This document shows, piece by piece, positions 41,082-50,827 of a stretch of DNA of 64,000 bases. Below the pieces are notes generated by a model. It searched no databases. It saw only the letters and a program-made list of their open reading frames with translations, and was not told the origin of the DNA. The DNA is from Bacteroidaceae bacterium (GTDB taxonomy: Bacteria; Bacteroidota; Bacteroidia; Bacteroidales; Bacteroidaceae), in the NCBI GenBank assembly GCA_016291905.1, contig JAEEZS010000031.1:1-64000 (forward strand), written 5' to 3'. Every line of letters begins with the position of its first letter. Within the stretch, counting starts at the first letter, position 1. The translations under genes were made by a program, and so were the position numbers.

Positions 41082-44000
41082 ATGAAGAATAGGGAACGTA
41101 GGGATGCGGTAGGCCGCATCGCGAAAATGAACATCGGGCGCTGGGTGGCCTTGGCTGCTTTGTTGCTGGGAGTGACTGGACAGGCTGTTGCCTGGGAGAT
41201 GGCCAAAGTGAACATTGCCACGCCGTGGGCTGCGGATGTGACGCCTGAGAACGTGCATAGCGAGTATCCCCGTCCGCAGATGGTGCGCACGGAGTGGCAA
41301 AACCTGAATGGACTCTGGGAGTGGCAAACGTTGAAACAGATGAACCAGACGTTGTCGGAAACATGGCGGGAGATTCTCGTGCCGTTTGCGCCAGAGGCTC
41401 CGCTGAGCGGCATCGGAAGGCATACGGAGAGCATGGCTTATCGCCGCACATTCAGCGTACCTGAAGCATGGAAGGGAGAGCGGGTGCTGCTCCACTTCGA
41501 GGCGGTAGACTGGCGGTGTCAGGCGTATGTGGACGGCACCTCCGTAGGCAAGCACGAGGGCGGCTACGACCCCTTTACGTTCGACATCACAGATGCTCTT
41601 GTGGCCGACGAAGGGGAGCATGAACTCATCCTGCGCGTTTTTGACCCCACAGATAACGATGCCGTGCCTCGTGGCAAGCAGGTGCTGACGCCAGGTGGCA
41701 TCTTCTACACTTGCACCAGCGGTATCTGGCAGACGGTGTGGTTGGAGGCGGTGCCGAAGACGTACATTGCCGACTACCGTGTGGAGACGGATATTGATAA
41801 GGAGAAGGTGACCTTCACTGTTATTGCAGGCGGCGATGCCGTTGCCGACGACATGGAGGTTTCCGTTGTCGTCAATCATGGTGAGGAGGTTGTTGCCATT
41901 GGGACGGGTACCGTGGGTAAACCCATCACTCTGAGTCTGCCCGATGCGGAGCTCTGGGATCCTGAGCATCCGTTCCTCTATGATGCACGGATAGTGATGG
42001 GCGACGATGCCGTGGACACCTACTTCGGCATGCGTAAAATTAGTCTGCAGCGCGAGGGAGACTGGTATCGGCTGGCGCTGAACAACCAGTTCTTGTTCCA
42101 GATGGGACCGCTCGACCAGGGCTTCTGGCCGGACGGCATCTACACCGCCCCAAGCGACGAGGCATTGATGTCTGACGTCGTCACCATGAAAAAGATGGGC
42201 TTCAATATGGTGCGCAAGCACATCAAGGTGGAGCCGCGTCGTTGGTACTATTGGTGCGACCGTCTGGGACTGCTGGTGTGGCAGGACATGCCCGGCGAGA
42301 ACTACGGCGGTAAGGGTGGCCCGAACAACGGTGACTATTTTGACCGCGAGCTGACAGCGCTCGTTGAGACGCATTACAACACGCCCAGCATCGTGATGTG
42401 GGTCCTCTTTAATGAGGGCGGTGGACAGACCGATAAGGCCTATACCAAGCGATACTACGATCTTGTGCGTAATTTGGACACGACGCGCCTCATTAACGAG
42501 GCATCGGGTTGGAACCACTACGGCTACGGCGACATCAAGGACATCCACCCATATCCTGCGCCTACCTACACTACCACGTCCTACAGACAGGCTACGGCCT
42601 GCGGTGAGTATGGCGGTGTGCAGTATGTGTTGGACGGTCATCTCTGGTCGTCGAGCCATTGGGGCTACGCCTCGGTGGAGAGTCCCGAGGAACTGGATAA
42701 CACCTACACGGAATATGCTCGCAAATTGGCTTACTACAAAACTTTCAAGGGATTGTCGGCAGCCGTCTATACACAGCTGACGGACGTGGAGGTGGAAGTG
42801 AACGGCCTTATGAGCTACGACCGCGTGGTAAAGTCGGATATCAGTCGCCTCTATGCCGCTAATTGCATTGCCATTGAGAGCGAGGGGCAGGCGTTCCCAT
42901 ACCTGCTTTCGCCTGCTGACGAGAGCGGTGAGACGTGGCAGTACACCACCTCGAAGCCTTCTTCGAACAGCTGGTATGCTACCGACTTTGATGACAGCGG
43001 TTGGAACACGGGCAAGGCCGGCTTCGGTGCTAATGGCCTTTCAAATATGCAGTACGGCACCCGCTGGACAACGGCTGACATCTGGATTCGCCGTACCATC
43101 GACCTTAACTTGACGCCCGAGGAGCTAGTCAAGCTGACTATGCGCATCTACTACGACGAGGACACGGAGGTCTATATCAACGGCGTGAAGGCGTTTTCGG
43201 CTACGGGCTATATTACCGACTACAAGAACGTCACGCTGAGTGCCGCAGCACTGGCTGCCATCAATCCACAGGGTACCAACACCTTGGCTGCACATTGTCA
43301 TCAGACGTCGGGCGGGCAATTCCTTGACATCGCCTTGTTTATTGATAATAGCACCCCTGTGTATAGTGCCCAGCAGGCTGTACGTACAACGGCGTGGTAT
43401 ACCAATTCTTCCGAACTCAGTTTCACCCTCGGCTGCTCGCAGGATACGTCAGCTACGGAGCCTGATTTTATGATGGAAGTGAAGCGTATCCCCTTTGCCA
43501 AAGCTCCTGCGGCTGTTTCGGTGGGACTGGACGATACGCGGCTCGCTACCGAACAGGAACTGCTGTTCGATGTCAGCACGCTGCTGGCGAAAGTAGACAC
43601 GTCGAAACCCGTGAAGGTCTTTTTCAAAGTAAACATCACGAAACGGGGAAAGGGTTACGGCGAGATTGCAGCGGCTATGTATGAAGATGCATCGTCGGGT
43701 ACCACATTGGTAACGACCTTTACACCCCAGACGATTACCGTAAGAGGCGGCGAGGATACGAAATGGATGACCACGGTCTTTAACCCTGCAACGGCTACGC
43801 CCAAGCCCGATGACACCGTTGTTGACACGGGTTCCCTCGGCTTCGAGGTTACGCCCATGGCTGTGGCAAAGGGCGAAAAAGTCTATCTGAAAGACTTGTC
43901 GGGGCTGCCCGAGACGCGCATTGCCTGGCAAGTGACGGGTCCCACAACCTGTACGCTCATTGCGGGAGGTAACACGTCGTTTATTCCCGAGGCGCCAGGC

Positions 44001-45374
44001 CGCTACGATGTTACTCAACTGGACTTGGCTGATCGCGTAGAATTGACAAAGACCTCTGCTTTCACCGTCTGCAATGCTCCCTCAGGCATGGGATGGTCTT
44101 TTCGCAATGGAGCGACCGTGACGCTGCCTTCTCCCCTGACGGTGCGCTCCTATAAATACACTCTCGACTGGTGGATGAAGCCCCTCGGTAGCACAGAAAG
44201 TTGCCTGACAATGTACGAGCCTTCGCGAAGCCAGTTTGTGTTGACAGTGGATGCGGATGGTATCCTAACGGTGGCGTCTGAAGATGTTACGGCTACCACA
44301 AAAGCGGGTTTTGTCGTCGCTGACGAATGGCATCATTATGCTGTCGTGTTCTACTATTCCCGCTTCTACTTTTACCGCGATGGCGAGCTTATCAGCAACG
44401 TGGCAGGCCCTACCGTCAGCCCTGCATGGGAGAACGACTTCACCATCGAGGGCCGTCATTGTATCATCGATGAGTGGCGTTTCTGGGGAAACCGTCTCAC
44501 GCAGGACCGACTGCGTCAGATATGCGTTGCCCCGCTGAACGATGCGGAGGGAGAGGCGGTTTCGTCGGCCTTGACTACTTATTTGGATTTTAATGAATCC
44601 GATGGCAGCGAGGCCAAGAACCTTGCTCTCCCTGCCAATACCGCACATCTCGATGATGGTGGCGAAAGGGTGCCTTCGACGGGGGTCTTCGGTTTCGATT
44701 TCTCGGAGAATACGGCAAAGCCTGTGGATGTTACGGCCGACTATCTCACCAACTACTGCGCTCCCTTTATCCATACCGATACCCCAGCAAATGAGAGCTA
44801 TCCCTCACGTTTCTATGGTTTGGAAATGCAGACGGAAAACTCGGGCTGGGAGGAATGGGATTCGCTCGCATCGGCGCTAAAAGGCGATGTGACTGTAGAT
44901 ACGCGCGAAGGATCAGTCATGACTATACAAGCCGGCTGGTATGGTACCTCTGATGTCTTCACTAGCCGCAATCTGTCGCAGTGGGTGACGTTGCCTGCAG
45001 GCTGCTATACCTTCTCTGTCACGTTGGCAGAGGAGTACAACGCCTGGGACAGTTATGTGTTTTCTGATTATTGTTGTAATTCATTGATAGACGGAGGTTC
45101 CGTCACCTTCACGCTGGCTCATGAACAGATGCTACGCTTGGGTATAAACCTTCAGCTTTTTGCTTACAGCAAGCTTTCCATTCGCAGGTTCACGCTATTG
45201 CGCCATCCTGTTGAGGCTCTTGAGGCAAACGGAGAGACAGGTATTCAGTCGCCCCTCCTTCAGAATGAGGTGGAGGATTCATCTGTTTCCTATACCCTGC
45301 AAGGTGTTCCCGTTGCAAACCTCAGTACTCCAGGCATCTACATCCAGCAAGGGCGTAAAATCATCGTTCGCTAA
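41082..45374 (+). CDS. Secreted glycoside hydrolase family 2 enzyme with LamG-like domain and sorting tail
   Basis: The protein is up to 1,430 residues. ATG 41082 is the first start, but ATG 41127 (MNIGRWVALAALLLG) begins a cleaner signal peptide and may be the true one. Sugar-binding ('LNGLWEWQ', 'CQAYVDGTSVGKHEGGYDPF'), Ig-like and TIM-barrel GH2 domains follow. The acid/base Glu445 is in 'WVLFNEG' and the nucleophile Glu509 in 'ACGEYGG'. A second jelly-roll (about 590-720), a LamG-like domain (about 1,005-1,180) and the tail STPGIYIQQGRKIIVR complete it. GH2 includes beta-galactosidases, mannosidases and glucuronidases. With the GH36 gene 33 bp downstream, a galactose-containing glycan is plausible. 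Confidence 0.92.
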   Translation: MKNRERRDAVGRIAKMNIGRWVALAALLLGVTGQAVAWEMAKVNIATPWAADVTPENVHSEYPRPQMVRTEWQNLNGLWEWQTLKQMNQTLSETWREILVPFAPEAPLSGIGRHTESMAYRRTFSVPEAWKGERVLLHFEAVDWRCQAYVDGTSVGKHEGGYDPFTFDITDALVADEGEHELILRVFDPTDNDAVPRGKQVLTPGGIFYTCTSGIWQTVWLEAVPKTYIADYRVETDIDKEKVTFTVIAGGDAVADDMEVSVVVNHGEEVVAIGTGTVGKPITLSLPDAELWDPEHPFLYDARIVMGDDAVDTYFGMRKISLQREGDWYRLALNNQFLFQMGPLDQGFWPDGIYTAPSDEALMSDVVTMKKMGFNMVRKHIKVEPRRWYYWCDRLGLLVWQDMPGENYGGKGGPNNGDYFDRELTALVETHYNTPSIVMWVLFNEGGGQTDKAYTKRYYDLVRNLDTTRLINEASGWNHYGYGDIKDIHPYPAPTYTTTSYRQATACGEYGGVQYVLDGHLWSSSHWGYASVESPEELDNTYTEYARKLAYYKTFKGLSAAVYTQLTDVEVEVNGLMSYDRVVKSDISRLYAANCIAIESEGQAFPYLLSPADESGETWQYTTSKPSSNSWYATDFDDSGWNTGKAGFGANGLSNMQYGTRWTTADIWIRRTIDLNLTPEELVKLTMRIYYDEDTEVYINGVKAFSATGYITDYKNVTLSAAALAAINPQGTNTLAAHCHQTSGGQFLDIALFIDNSTPVYSAQQAVRTTAWYTNSSELSFTLGCSQDTSATEPDFMMEVKRIPFAKAPAAVSVGLDDTRLATEQELLFDVSTLLAKVDTSKPVKVFFKVNITKRGKGYGEIAAAMYEDASSGTTLVTTFTPQTITVRGGEDTKWMTTVFNPATATPKPDDTVVDTGSLGFEVTPMAVAKGEKVYLKDLSGLPETRIAWQVTGPTTCTLIAGGNTSFIPEAPGRYDVTQLDLADRVELTKTSAFTVCNAPSGMGWSFRNGATVTLPSPLTVRSYKYTLDWWMKPLGSTESCLTMYEPSRSQFVLTVDADGILTVASEDVTATTKAGFVVADEWHHYAVVFYYSRFYFYRDGELISNVAGPTVSPAWENDFTIEGRHCIIDEWRFWGNRLTQDRLRQICVAPLNDAEGEAVSSALTTYLDFNESDGSEAKNLALPANTAHLDDGGERVPSTGVFGFDFSENTAKPVDVTADYLTNYCAPFIHTDTPANESYPSRFYGLEMQTENSGWEEWDSLASALKGDVTVDTREGSVMTIQAGWYGTSDVFTSRNLSQWVTLPAGCYTFSVTLAEEYNAWDSYVFSDYCCNSLIDGGSVTFTLAHEQMLRLGINLQLFAYSKLSIRRFTLLRHPVEALEANGETGIQSPLLQNEVEDSSVSYTLQGVPVANLSTPGIYIQQGRKIIVR

Positions 45375-45407
45375 TTCCTCGTTTTCTTCCATTAATCCTT
45401 CCATCTA

Positions 45408-47567
45408 ATGAAACGTTATCACTTCTTTTTGCTCTCTTTGCTCATGTGCGGCATCGTTTCCGCGCAGACCATCCGTATCTCCACCTCCAAGACCGACCTC
45501 GTCTTCCGCGTAGGCGGTGACGGACGTCTGTATCAATCCTATTTGGGAAGTCGCCTCGGCGGCAATGGTGATTTTGACCATCTTGCCGCTGGCCCCGAGG
45601 CCTACGTCACCCATGGCATGGAGGACTACTTCGAACCTGCGCTTGAAGTCCGCCAGTCCGACGGCCGTTCGTCTCTTCTTTTAAAATATAAGGAGCATAG
45701 CGTCGCCACACTTTCCGATGGCGTCACTGAAACCGCCATCACCCTTGCCGACGAGGTCTATCCCGTCACCGTGTGTCTGCACTTTACCGCCTACGAGCGC
45801 GACAACATTATCCGTGCCTCCACCGAAATCAGCAATACGGGTAAAGGCCGCAAGGCGCCCGTCATGACGCTCTGTCGCTACGCTTCGTCCATGCTCCATC
45901 TTGATGCAGCATCCTACGAACTAACCGAGTTCTCTGGTGATTGGGCCGAGGAGGCAAAGATGACCTCTGCGCCTCTCACCTTTGGCAAGAAGGTGCTCGA
46001 CACGAAGTTAGGCACTCGCGCCAATATGTTTACTCCTCCCATGTTTATCGTCTCGCTTGACGGCAAGGCCGACGAGCACAGCGGCACGGCCGTTCTTGGC
46101 ACGCTGGGCTGGACGGGCAACTTCCGCTTTACTTTCGAAGTCACTCAAACGGGTTCACTACGTATCATCAGCGGCATAAACCCCTACTTCTCAGAACGGG
46201 CTTTGAAAGGCGGCGAGACATTCACCACTCCCGACTTTTTCTTCACCCTCACCTCTACGGGTTTGGGCGACGCTTCGCGCGACTTTCACCGTTGGGCCCG
46301 TGACTACCAGCTTTATCAAGGTCATGAGGAACGCTATACCCTGCTCAACAATTGGGAGGCTACCTACTTCAGTTTTGACGAGGAACGCCTCGTTCACCTC
46401 ATGGACAACGCTGCCGACATGGGCGTTGACCTCTTCTTGCTCGACGACGGTTGGTTCGGAAACAAATTTCCCCGCTCGTCCGACCGCCAGGGTCTTGGTG
46501 ACTGGGAGGAAACACACGACAAACTTCCTGGTGGCGTCGCTCGCCTCACGCAGGCAGCCTCCGAAAAGGGCATCCGTTTTGGCATATGGGTGGAGCCTGA
46601 GATGGTCAATCCTAAAAGCGAACTCTATGAGAAACACCCCGACTGGGTTATCCACCAGCCCGAGGTGCGCGACGAGTACTACTTCCGTAACCAACTCGTC
46701 CTTGACCTAAGCAACCCTGCCGTGCAAGACTATGTTTTTGGTGTTATCGATCGACTTATGACCGACTATCCGGACATCGCTTTCATGAAGTGGGACTGCA
46801 ACAGCCCCATCACCAACATCTGGTCACCCTATTTGAAAGAAAAGCAGACACAACTTTACGTTGATTATGTCCACGGCCTCTACAGCGTCCTCGAGCGCAT
46901 CAACGCCAAGTACCCCAAATTGCGTATGATGCTCTGCTCGGGCGGCAGCGGACGAATTGACTATAAGGCGCTCAGTTATTTCACCGAATTCTGGGCCAGC
47001 GATAACACCAATCCCATTGATCGCCTTTTCATTCAGTATGGCTACTCGTTCTTCTATCCCGCCCGTGCCGTCTGTGCCCACGTTACCTCGTGGAACCGAA
47101 ATGCAAGCATCAAGTTCCGTACCGACGTCGCCTCGATGGGCAAGCTTGGTTTCGACATCCGTTTCAGCGAACTGGCTGAAAACGACCAGGAGTATATCCG
47201 TCAGGCCGTCAAGAATTGGAAGCGCCTTTCTTACGTTATCGCCGACGGTGATCAATATCGCCTCTTTTCTCCTTACGACGGTCCGCATGCCGCTACTCAG
47301 TTTGTCAGTACTAATGGTGACAAGAGTGTCCTCTTTGCCTTTGACGTTCATCCTGCCGCCTACGATCGAACGCGTCCCCTGCGTCTCGAAGGCCTTGACC
47401 CTGTTGCTGACTACACTGTGGAGGAAATCAACCTCATGCCCGGCTCGCGCAGCAGCCTACGTGGCAACGGCCAGACCTTCTCCGGCCGTTATCTAATGAC
47501 TGTCGGTCTTCCCGTCTTTACCAGCAGCGAACTCCGTAGCCGAGTCATCGAAATCACCCGGAAATAA
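45408..47567 (+). CDS. Alpha-galactosidase, glycoside hydrolase family 36
   Basis: This 719-residue protein has the signal peptide MKRYHFFLLSLLMCGIVSA. An N-terminal beta-sandwich is followed by a (beta/alpha)8 barrel with 'LDDGWFG', the nucleophile Asp463 in 'FMKWDCN', 'CSGGSGRID', and the acid/base Asp532 in 'ASDNT'. These are the GH36 signatures. The enzyme releases alpha-linked galactose, for example from raffinose-type or galactomannan side chains, in the periplasm. It is transcribed with the GH2 gene and ends at a strong bidirectional terminator. Confidence 0.95.
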   Translation: MKRYHFFLLSLLMCGIVSAQTIRISTSKTDLVFRVGGDGRLYQSYLGSRLGGNGDFDHLAAGPEAYVTHGMEDYFEPALEVRQSDGRSSLLLKYKEHSVATLSDGVTETAITLADEVYPVTVCLHFTAYERDNIIRASTEISNTGKGRKAPVMTLCRYASSMLHLDAASYELTEFSGDWAEEAKMTSAPLTFGKKVLDTKLGTRANMFTPPMFIVSLDGKADEHSGTAVLGTLGWTGNFRFTFEVTQTGSLRIISGINPYFSERALKGGETFTTPDFFFTLTSTGLGDASRDFHRWARDYQLYQGHEERYTLLNNWEATYFSFDEERLVHLMDNAADMGVDLFLLDDGWFGNKFPRSSDRQGLGDWEETHDKLPGGVARLTQAASEKGIRFGIWVEPEMVNPKSELYEKHPDWVIHQPEVRDEYYFRNQLVLDLSNPAVQDYVFGVIDRLMTDYPDIAFMKWDCNSPITNIWSPYLKEKQTQLYVDYVHGLYSVLERINAKYPKLRMMLCSGGSGRIDYKALSYFTEFWASDNTNPIDRLFIQYGYSFFYPARAVCAHVTSWNRNASIKFRTDVASMGKLGFDIRFSELAENDQEYIRQAVKNWKRLSYVIADGDQYRLFSPYDGPHAATQFVSTNGDKSVLFAFDVHPAAYDRTRPLRLEGLDPVADYTVEEINLMPGSRSSLRGNGQTFSGRYLMTVGLPVFTSSELRSRVIEITRK

Positions 47568-47584
47568 TTATAATAGGCAGAATT

Positions 47585-47620
47585 AAAAGGGGGCGCAACT
47601 TTTAGGTTGCGCCCCTTTTG
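47585..47620. terminator. Bidirectional terminator between GH36 and Lrp-type genes
   Basis: A 14-bp stem with one bulged G (AAAAGGGG-CGCAAC with GTTGCGCCCCTTTT) and a 6-base loop. A-run and T-run flanks allow it to serve both convergent transcripts. Confidence 0.85.
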
Positions 47621-47648
47621 CGGTTACTATGTTTGAAATCCGTAGAGA

Positions 47649-48122
47649 TTAGTCCTCTTCCATCTCAGGAATGGGAATCTGACGGCGGAAGACCTCCTCG
47701 TAGGAGATGATAGATGTTGTACGAACACCAAGCGGGTGTATCTTTTCCTGAATGATTCTACTCAGGGCAAGATTGTTCTTGGCATACATCTTAATGAACA
47801 CGTCATACTCGCCCGTCGTATAGTGACATTCCACTACTTCTGGGATTTGCTTCAGACCTTCGATGACTGACTCTGCATCAGAAGAGGGGCCTTTGAGGAA
47901 TAGTCCTACATAGGCACAGGTCTCCCAACCCACCCTCTGCGGGTCAAGAATGAACTCCGAACCTTTCAGCACGCCTAGACTGGTTAGCTTCTGTATGCGC
48001 TGATGGATAGCGGCACCCGACACGTCGCAAGCGCGTGCTACCTCCAAGAAGGGTACGCGCGCATTTGCGGCTATCAATGACAGGATCTTTTGATCCAAGG
48101 CGTCAAGCTGATGGTGTCCCAT
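47649..48122 (-). CDS. Lrp/AsnC-family transcriptional regulator
   Basis: This is a 157-residue protein. The ATG at 48122 (MGHHQLDALDQKIL) is chosen because the longer frame would overlap the preceding exbD. The N-terminal helix-turn-helix is 'DQKILSLIAANARVPFLEVARACDVSGAAIHQRIQKL', written here as one region of residues 9-45. The C-terminal RAM (ligand-sensing) domain contains 'VECHYTTGEYDVFIKMYAKN'. Lrp-type proteins respond to amino acids or related molecules and form octamers. It is the last gene of the exbB-exbD operon, 17 bp after exbD2, and an N-terminal acidic tail (EMEED) ends the protein. Confidence 0.93.
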   Translation of the reverse strand: MGHHQLDALDQKILSLIAANARVPFLEVARACDVSGAAIHQRIQKLTSLGVLKGSEFILDPQRVGWETCAYVGLFLKGPSSDAESVIEGLKQIPEVVECHYTTGEYDVFIKMYAKNNLALSRIIQEKIHPLGVRTTSIISYEEVFRRQIPIPEMEED

Positions 48123-48139
48123 ATAAACCTTTTCTGCGT

Positions 48140-48604
48140 TTACTGGCGTTTCGTAGCCGAATAGTTGATGTTCAGAGCCCAAGCCTCACGTAATGCCATC
48201 TTCACATCGGTGACGATACCCATCTGAGTGTTCTTGTCCATCTTCAAACTGACCTTCATGAAGGGTTTGTCGCGCTCCTGCATGCTCTCACGCTCCTGAA
48301 TGATATACTCGTGAATAGCATCAACTTCGGCGAAGTCCTCATTAAGCTGAATGCGGCTTTCCGTACCCAACTTGGCTCGATACTCACGCGTGGGAGGGCC
48401 AATGTAGATGTAGGATACCAGTGACTTCTTTTCGAGCTTCTGAAGCTCCGTTCCTGCGGGAACTTCGAACTCGACCTTCAGCGTAACCTCACGCATGGAG
48501 GTAACAATCATGAAGAAGAAGAGGATGGAGAAAATCAAGTCGGGGAGTGAAGAGGTATTCAACTCCGGCATTTCACGTTTTCCGTTCTTATTAAATTTTC
48601 CCAT
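48140..48604 (-). CDS. exbD: ExbD/TolR-family proton-channel subunit (second copy)
   Basis: This is a 154-residue protein with one membrane helix near the N-terminus ('SLPDLIFSILFFFMIVTSM'), including the critical Asp of the ExbD family in 'LPDLIF'. A periplasmic domain ends '...DVKMALREAWALNINYSA'. It is the partner of ExbB in using the proton gradient to energise TonB. Bacteroidetes usually carry two adjacent ExbD genes, as here; the upstream copy is 2 bp away. Confidence 0.95.
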   Translation of the reverse strand: MGKFNKNGKREMPELNTSSLPDLIFSILFFFMIVTSMREVTLKVEFEVPAGTELQKLEKKSLVSYIYIGPPTREYRAKLGTESRIQLNEDFAEVDAIHEYIIQERESMQERDKPFMKVSLKMDKNTQMGIVTDVKMALREAWALNINYSATKRQ

Positions 48605-48606
48605 AA

Positions 48607-49233
48607 TCAGTTTCCTCCATATTGTTTAGGTTCAGCCTCGGATATCTTCATCGGATAGACGCCACGGACGGCGAGATCCTCATCGCTCTCAGAAACGATG
48701 TCGGCATAGTGCTTGCCGAAACGTGCCAAGGCGAACTCATCGCGGACATCGTTGTAGGCACGCACCAGTTCATTCTGAATCTGGAAATAGACATCGTACT
48801 TCGTGGTACGGTCAGTCTGAATAGAGATGATGTGGTTCTTCGTGACCGGATAGGCCCCCAGCAATGGAAGGGGAGGATCAGCGGGGTGGAACTCGGGCAT
48901 GTTGGCCTTGTTGTTCGGGTTAGCGATGAACTCCTTCGCAATGGTGTAGAGATCCGACGGCTGCACGTTGTACTGGGCTACGCGCGATGCCTGGTCACCA
49001 TAGTAGTAGCTGATTTCGTTGTTCATGTTCACCTGAACAACCAGCACGTTCCTACCTTTCACCTTGACGTCTTCTTCCTGCTGATTGGGATCGGGTGGAT
49101 TGGGCAGACGACGTGCCAAACCAGTATCCGTGTCCATGGAGGTGACGACAAGGAAGAAGATAAGCAGGATGAACGAGATGTCAGCCGTAGAGCTGGCGTT
49201 CAGTCCAGGAACTTTTCTTTTTGATCTTGCCAT
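48607..49233 (-). CDS. exbD: ExbD/TolR-family proton-channel subunit (first copy, long form)
   Basis: This is a 208-residue protein. The N-terminal membrane helix 'STADISFILLIFFLVVTSM' carries the conserved Asp. The periplasmic part is longer than in the second copy (about 45-208) and has a Pro/Asn-rich stretch after the helix ('RRLPNPPDPNQQEED'). The two forms may form a mixed dimer inside the ExbB pentamer; this is an inference. Operon order is exbB, membrane protein, exbD, exbD, Lrp. Confidence 0.94.
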   Translation of the reverse strand: MARSKRKVPGLNASSTADISFILLIFFLVVTSMDTDTGLARRLPNPPDPNQQEEDVKVKGRNVLVVQVNMNNEISYYYGDQASRVAQYNVQPSDLYTIAKEFIANPNNKANMPEFHPADPPLPLLGAYPVTKNHIISIQTDRTTKYDVYFQIQNELVRAYNDVRDEFALARFGKHYADIVSESDEDLAVRGVYPMKISEAEPKQYGGN

Positions 49234-49266
49234 AATTAAATCTCCTTTACTTTACTTAATTATGAC

Positions 49267-49743
49267 TTACTTCTTGAAAATGCCCGTCAGATTAAGGATA
49301 AGTCCGAGAAGGGTAACAGCAACGAGGGCATAAATTGTATAAAGCAACGCATCGGTGGCCTGGCACCAGAAGGGGTTGTCATAGATGCCCTGACCCGTGC
49401 GGACGGCGGCACTACTGCCGAGTACGAAGCCCACGATAAGCAGGGGAACGAAGAGGAAGCTGCCGATAGTGCGGAGCACGCCAGCTGCCTTCGGCATCTG
49501 TGAGTCAATTTTGGCACCCTTTGCAATAAGGATACCGATGATGGTGCAGATAAGGCATAGCGCCACAAGGAAATACATCCAGAACATGAGCAGGTCGGTG
49601 AACTTAGGCCAACGGACAATGCCACTGGCGACCGAGCCGGTCTCATCAAATCCCACCGTGAAGAACACCACGAGCACTGCAGCCGAGAGGATGAAGAGCA
49701 CGGCCATCACGATGGATGCTATTTTTGAACATTTGTCTTTCAT
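49267..49743 (-). CDS. Four-helix membrane protein in the exb operon
   Basis: This 158-residue protein has four hydrophobic segments at about 7-29, 48-72, 88-110 and 133-155. I recognise no named family. Proteins of this size are regularly found between exbB and exbD in Bacteroidales, so it may be an accessory part of the TonB energy complex. Supporting this is the operon position (33 bp before exbD, 79 bp after exbB). The last residues FKK are cytoplasmic-type positive charges. Confidence 0.85.
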   Translation of the reverse strand: MKDKCSKIASIVMAVLFILSAAVLVVFFTVGFDETGSVASGIVRWPKFTDLLMFWMYFLVALCLICTIIGILIAKGAKIDSQMPKAAGVLRTIGSFLFVPLLIVGFVLGSSAAVRTGQGIYDNPFWCQATDALLYTIYALVAVTLLGLILNLTGIFKK

Positions 49744-49822
49744 TTTCTCTTACTTTAAGTATTAACGTTTACTCTTTTTGTGGAAACGCAACGCGTCTCC
49801 ATGCATCTGATACGGGAACAGA

Positions 49823-50653
49823 TTACTTTCCGTACTTCAGGTTGTACTTCATGATCATATCAAGCAGTGTGATGGAGCTGTCCTCCATGTCGCTGTTGAT
49901 AGCCTCGATCTTCGTGAGGATGAAGTTGTAGAACACCTGAAGCACAAGAGCAACGATAATACCGAAGATGGTGGTGATAAGAGCGACCTTCATACCAGCA
50001 GCAACGATGGTCGGGCTGATGTCACCAGCTTTCTGGATATTATCAAATGCCTGGACCATACCGATGACGGTGCCCAAGAATCCGAGTGACGGAGCCATTG
50101 CGATGAACAGGGTAACCCAAGAGCAGTTCTTTTCAAGAGCAGCAGCCTGAACGCCACCATAACTGACAACCGAGCGCTCGACAACATCAAGACCGTCGTT
50201 AACGCGCATCAGGCCCTGATAGCAGATGGAAGCAACGGGGCCACGAGTGTTGCGGCAAACGTCCTTGGCGCCTTCCAAATCGCCCTTTTCCAGACAAGCT
50301 TCAACCTTCTTGAGCATCTTGTTGGTGTTCACCTCGGCAAGGCTCAGATAGATAATACGTTCAATGCAGAAAGCAAGACCGATGATCAGAGCGATGGCAA
50401 CGAGTGACATAAAGCCGGCGTTACCTTCGATGAACTTAACCTTAAGGGCTTTGTGGAAGCTCTGCGTTTCCTCCTCAACGGGAGCAGCGGGTTCTTCAAC
50501 AGCCTGAACAGGAGCGGCGGCGACAGCAGAGTCACCAGCAACAGCCTCTACATTTTCCTGACCTGCGGAAGCAGCATCCTGGGCTTTCACGGTCTGAGTC
50601 ATTCCTAATGAAAGGAGTCCGAACATTGCAATAACTGCAAAAATCTTTTTCAT
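49823..50653 (-). CDS. exbB: ExbB/TolQ/MotA-family proton channel with signal peptide and acidic linker
   Basis: This is a 276-residue protein. It begins with a hydrophobic signal-like segment (MKKIFAVIAMFGLLSLG, cleaved near KAQ). An Ala/Glu/Pro-rich linker (about 25-65) follows, then three membrane helices: 'FMSLVAIALIIGLAFCIERI', 'LFIAMAPSLGFLGTVIGMV' and 'ALITTIFGIIVALVLQVFYN'. The 'GFLGTVIGM' and 'TTIFGI' motifs line the proton path. The periplasmic N-terminal extension is common in Bacteroidetes ExbB. It energises TonB-dependent transporters such as the SusC protein at 8.0-11.3 kb. It is the first gene of the operon. Confidence 0.95.
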   Translation of the reverse strand: MKKIFAVIAMFGLLSLGMTQTVKAQDAASAGQENVEAVAGDSAVAAAPVQAVEEPAAPVEEETQSFHKALKVKFIEGNAGFMSLVAIALIIGLAFCIERIIYLSLAEVNTNKMLKKVEACLEKGDLEGAKDVCRNTRGPVASICYQGLMRVNDGLDVVERSVVSYGGVQAAALEKNCSWVTLFIAMAPSLGFLGTVIGMVQAFDNIQKAGDISPTIVAAGMKVALITTIFGIIVALVLQVFYNFILTKIEAINSDMEDSSITLLDMIMKYNLKYGK

Positions 50654-50739
50654 GTGTGTTACGTTTTTTAATTAATACTTTTAATATATTACTTCAATTT
50701 TTCCTCTTTTGTGGAGAGACTTGCGCCTATCCTTTTTTG

Positions 50740-50827
50740 CGGAAAGACGGGGATTCGAACCCCGGAAACCCTTTAGGAGTTTACACGCTTTCCAGGCGTG
50801 CCTCTTCAGCCACTCGAGCATCTTTCC
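50740..50827 (-). tRNA. tRNA-Ser(GGA): tRNA-Ser (anticodon GGA)
   Basis: The acceptor stem GGAAAGA/TCTTTCC, discriminator G and a long class II variable arm are clear. The anticodon loop CTGGAAA gives GGA (50791-50793), and the T arm GGGGATTCGAACCCC reads on the plus strand. The length is 88 nt. CCA is not encoded. The gene sits between exbB and sppA. Confidence 0.97.

Noticed and set aside
41055-42659. A 534-codon minus-strand frame over the GH2 gene
   Set aside because: Antisense to catalytic motifs of GH2; no recognisable domain.
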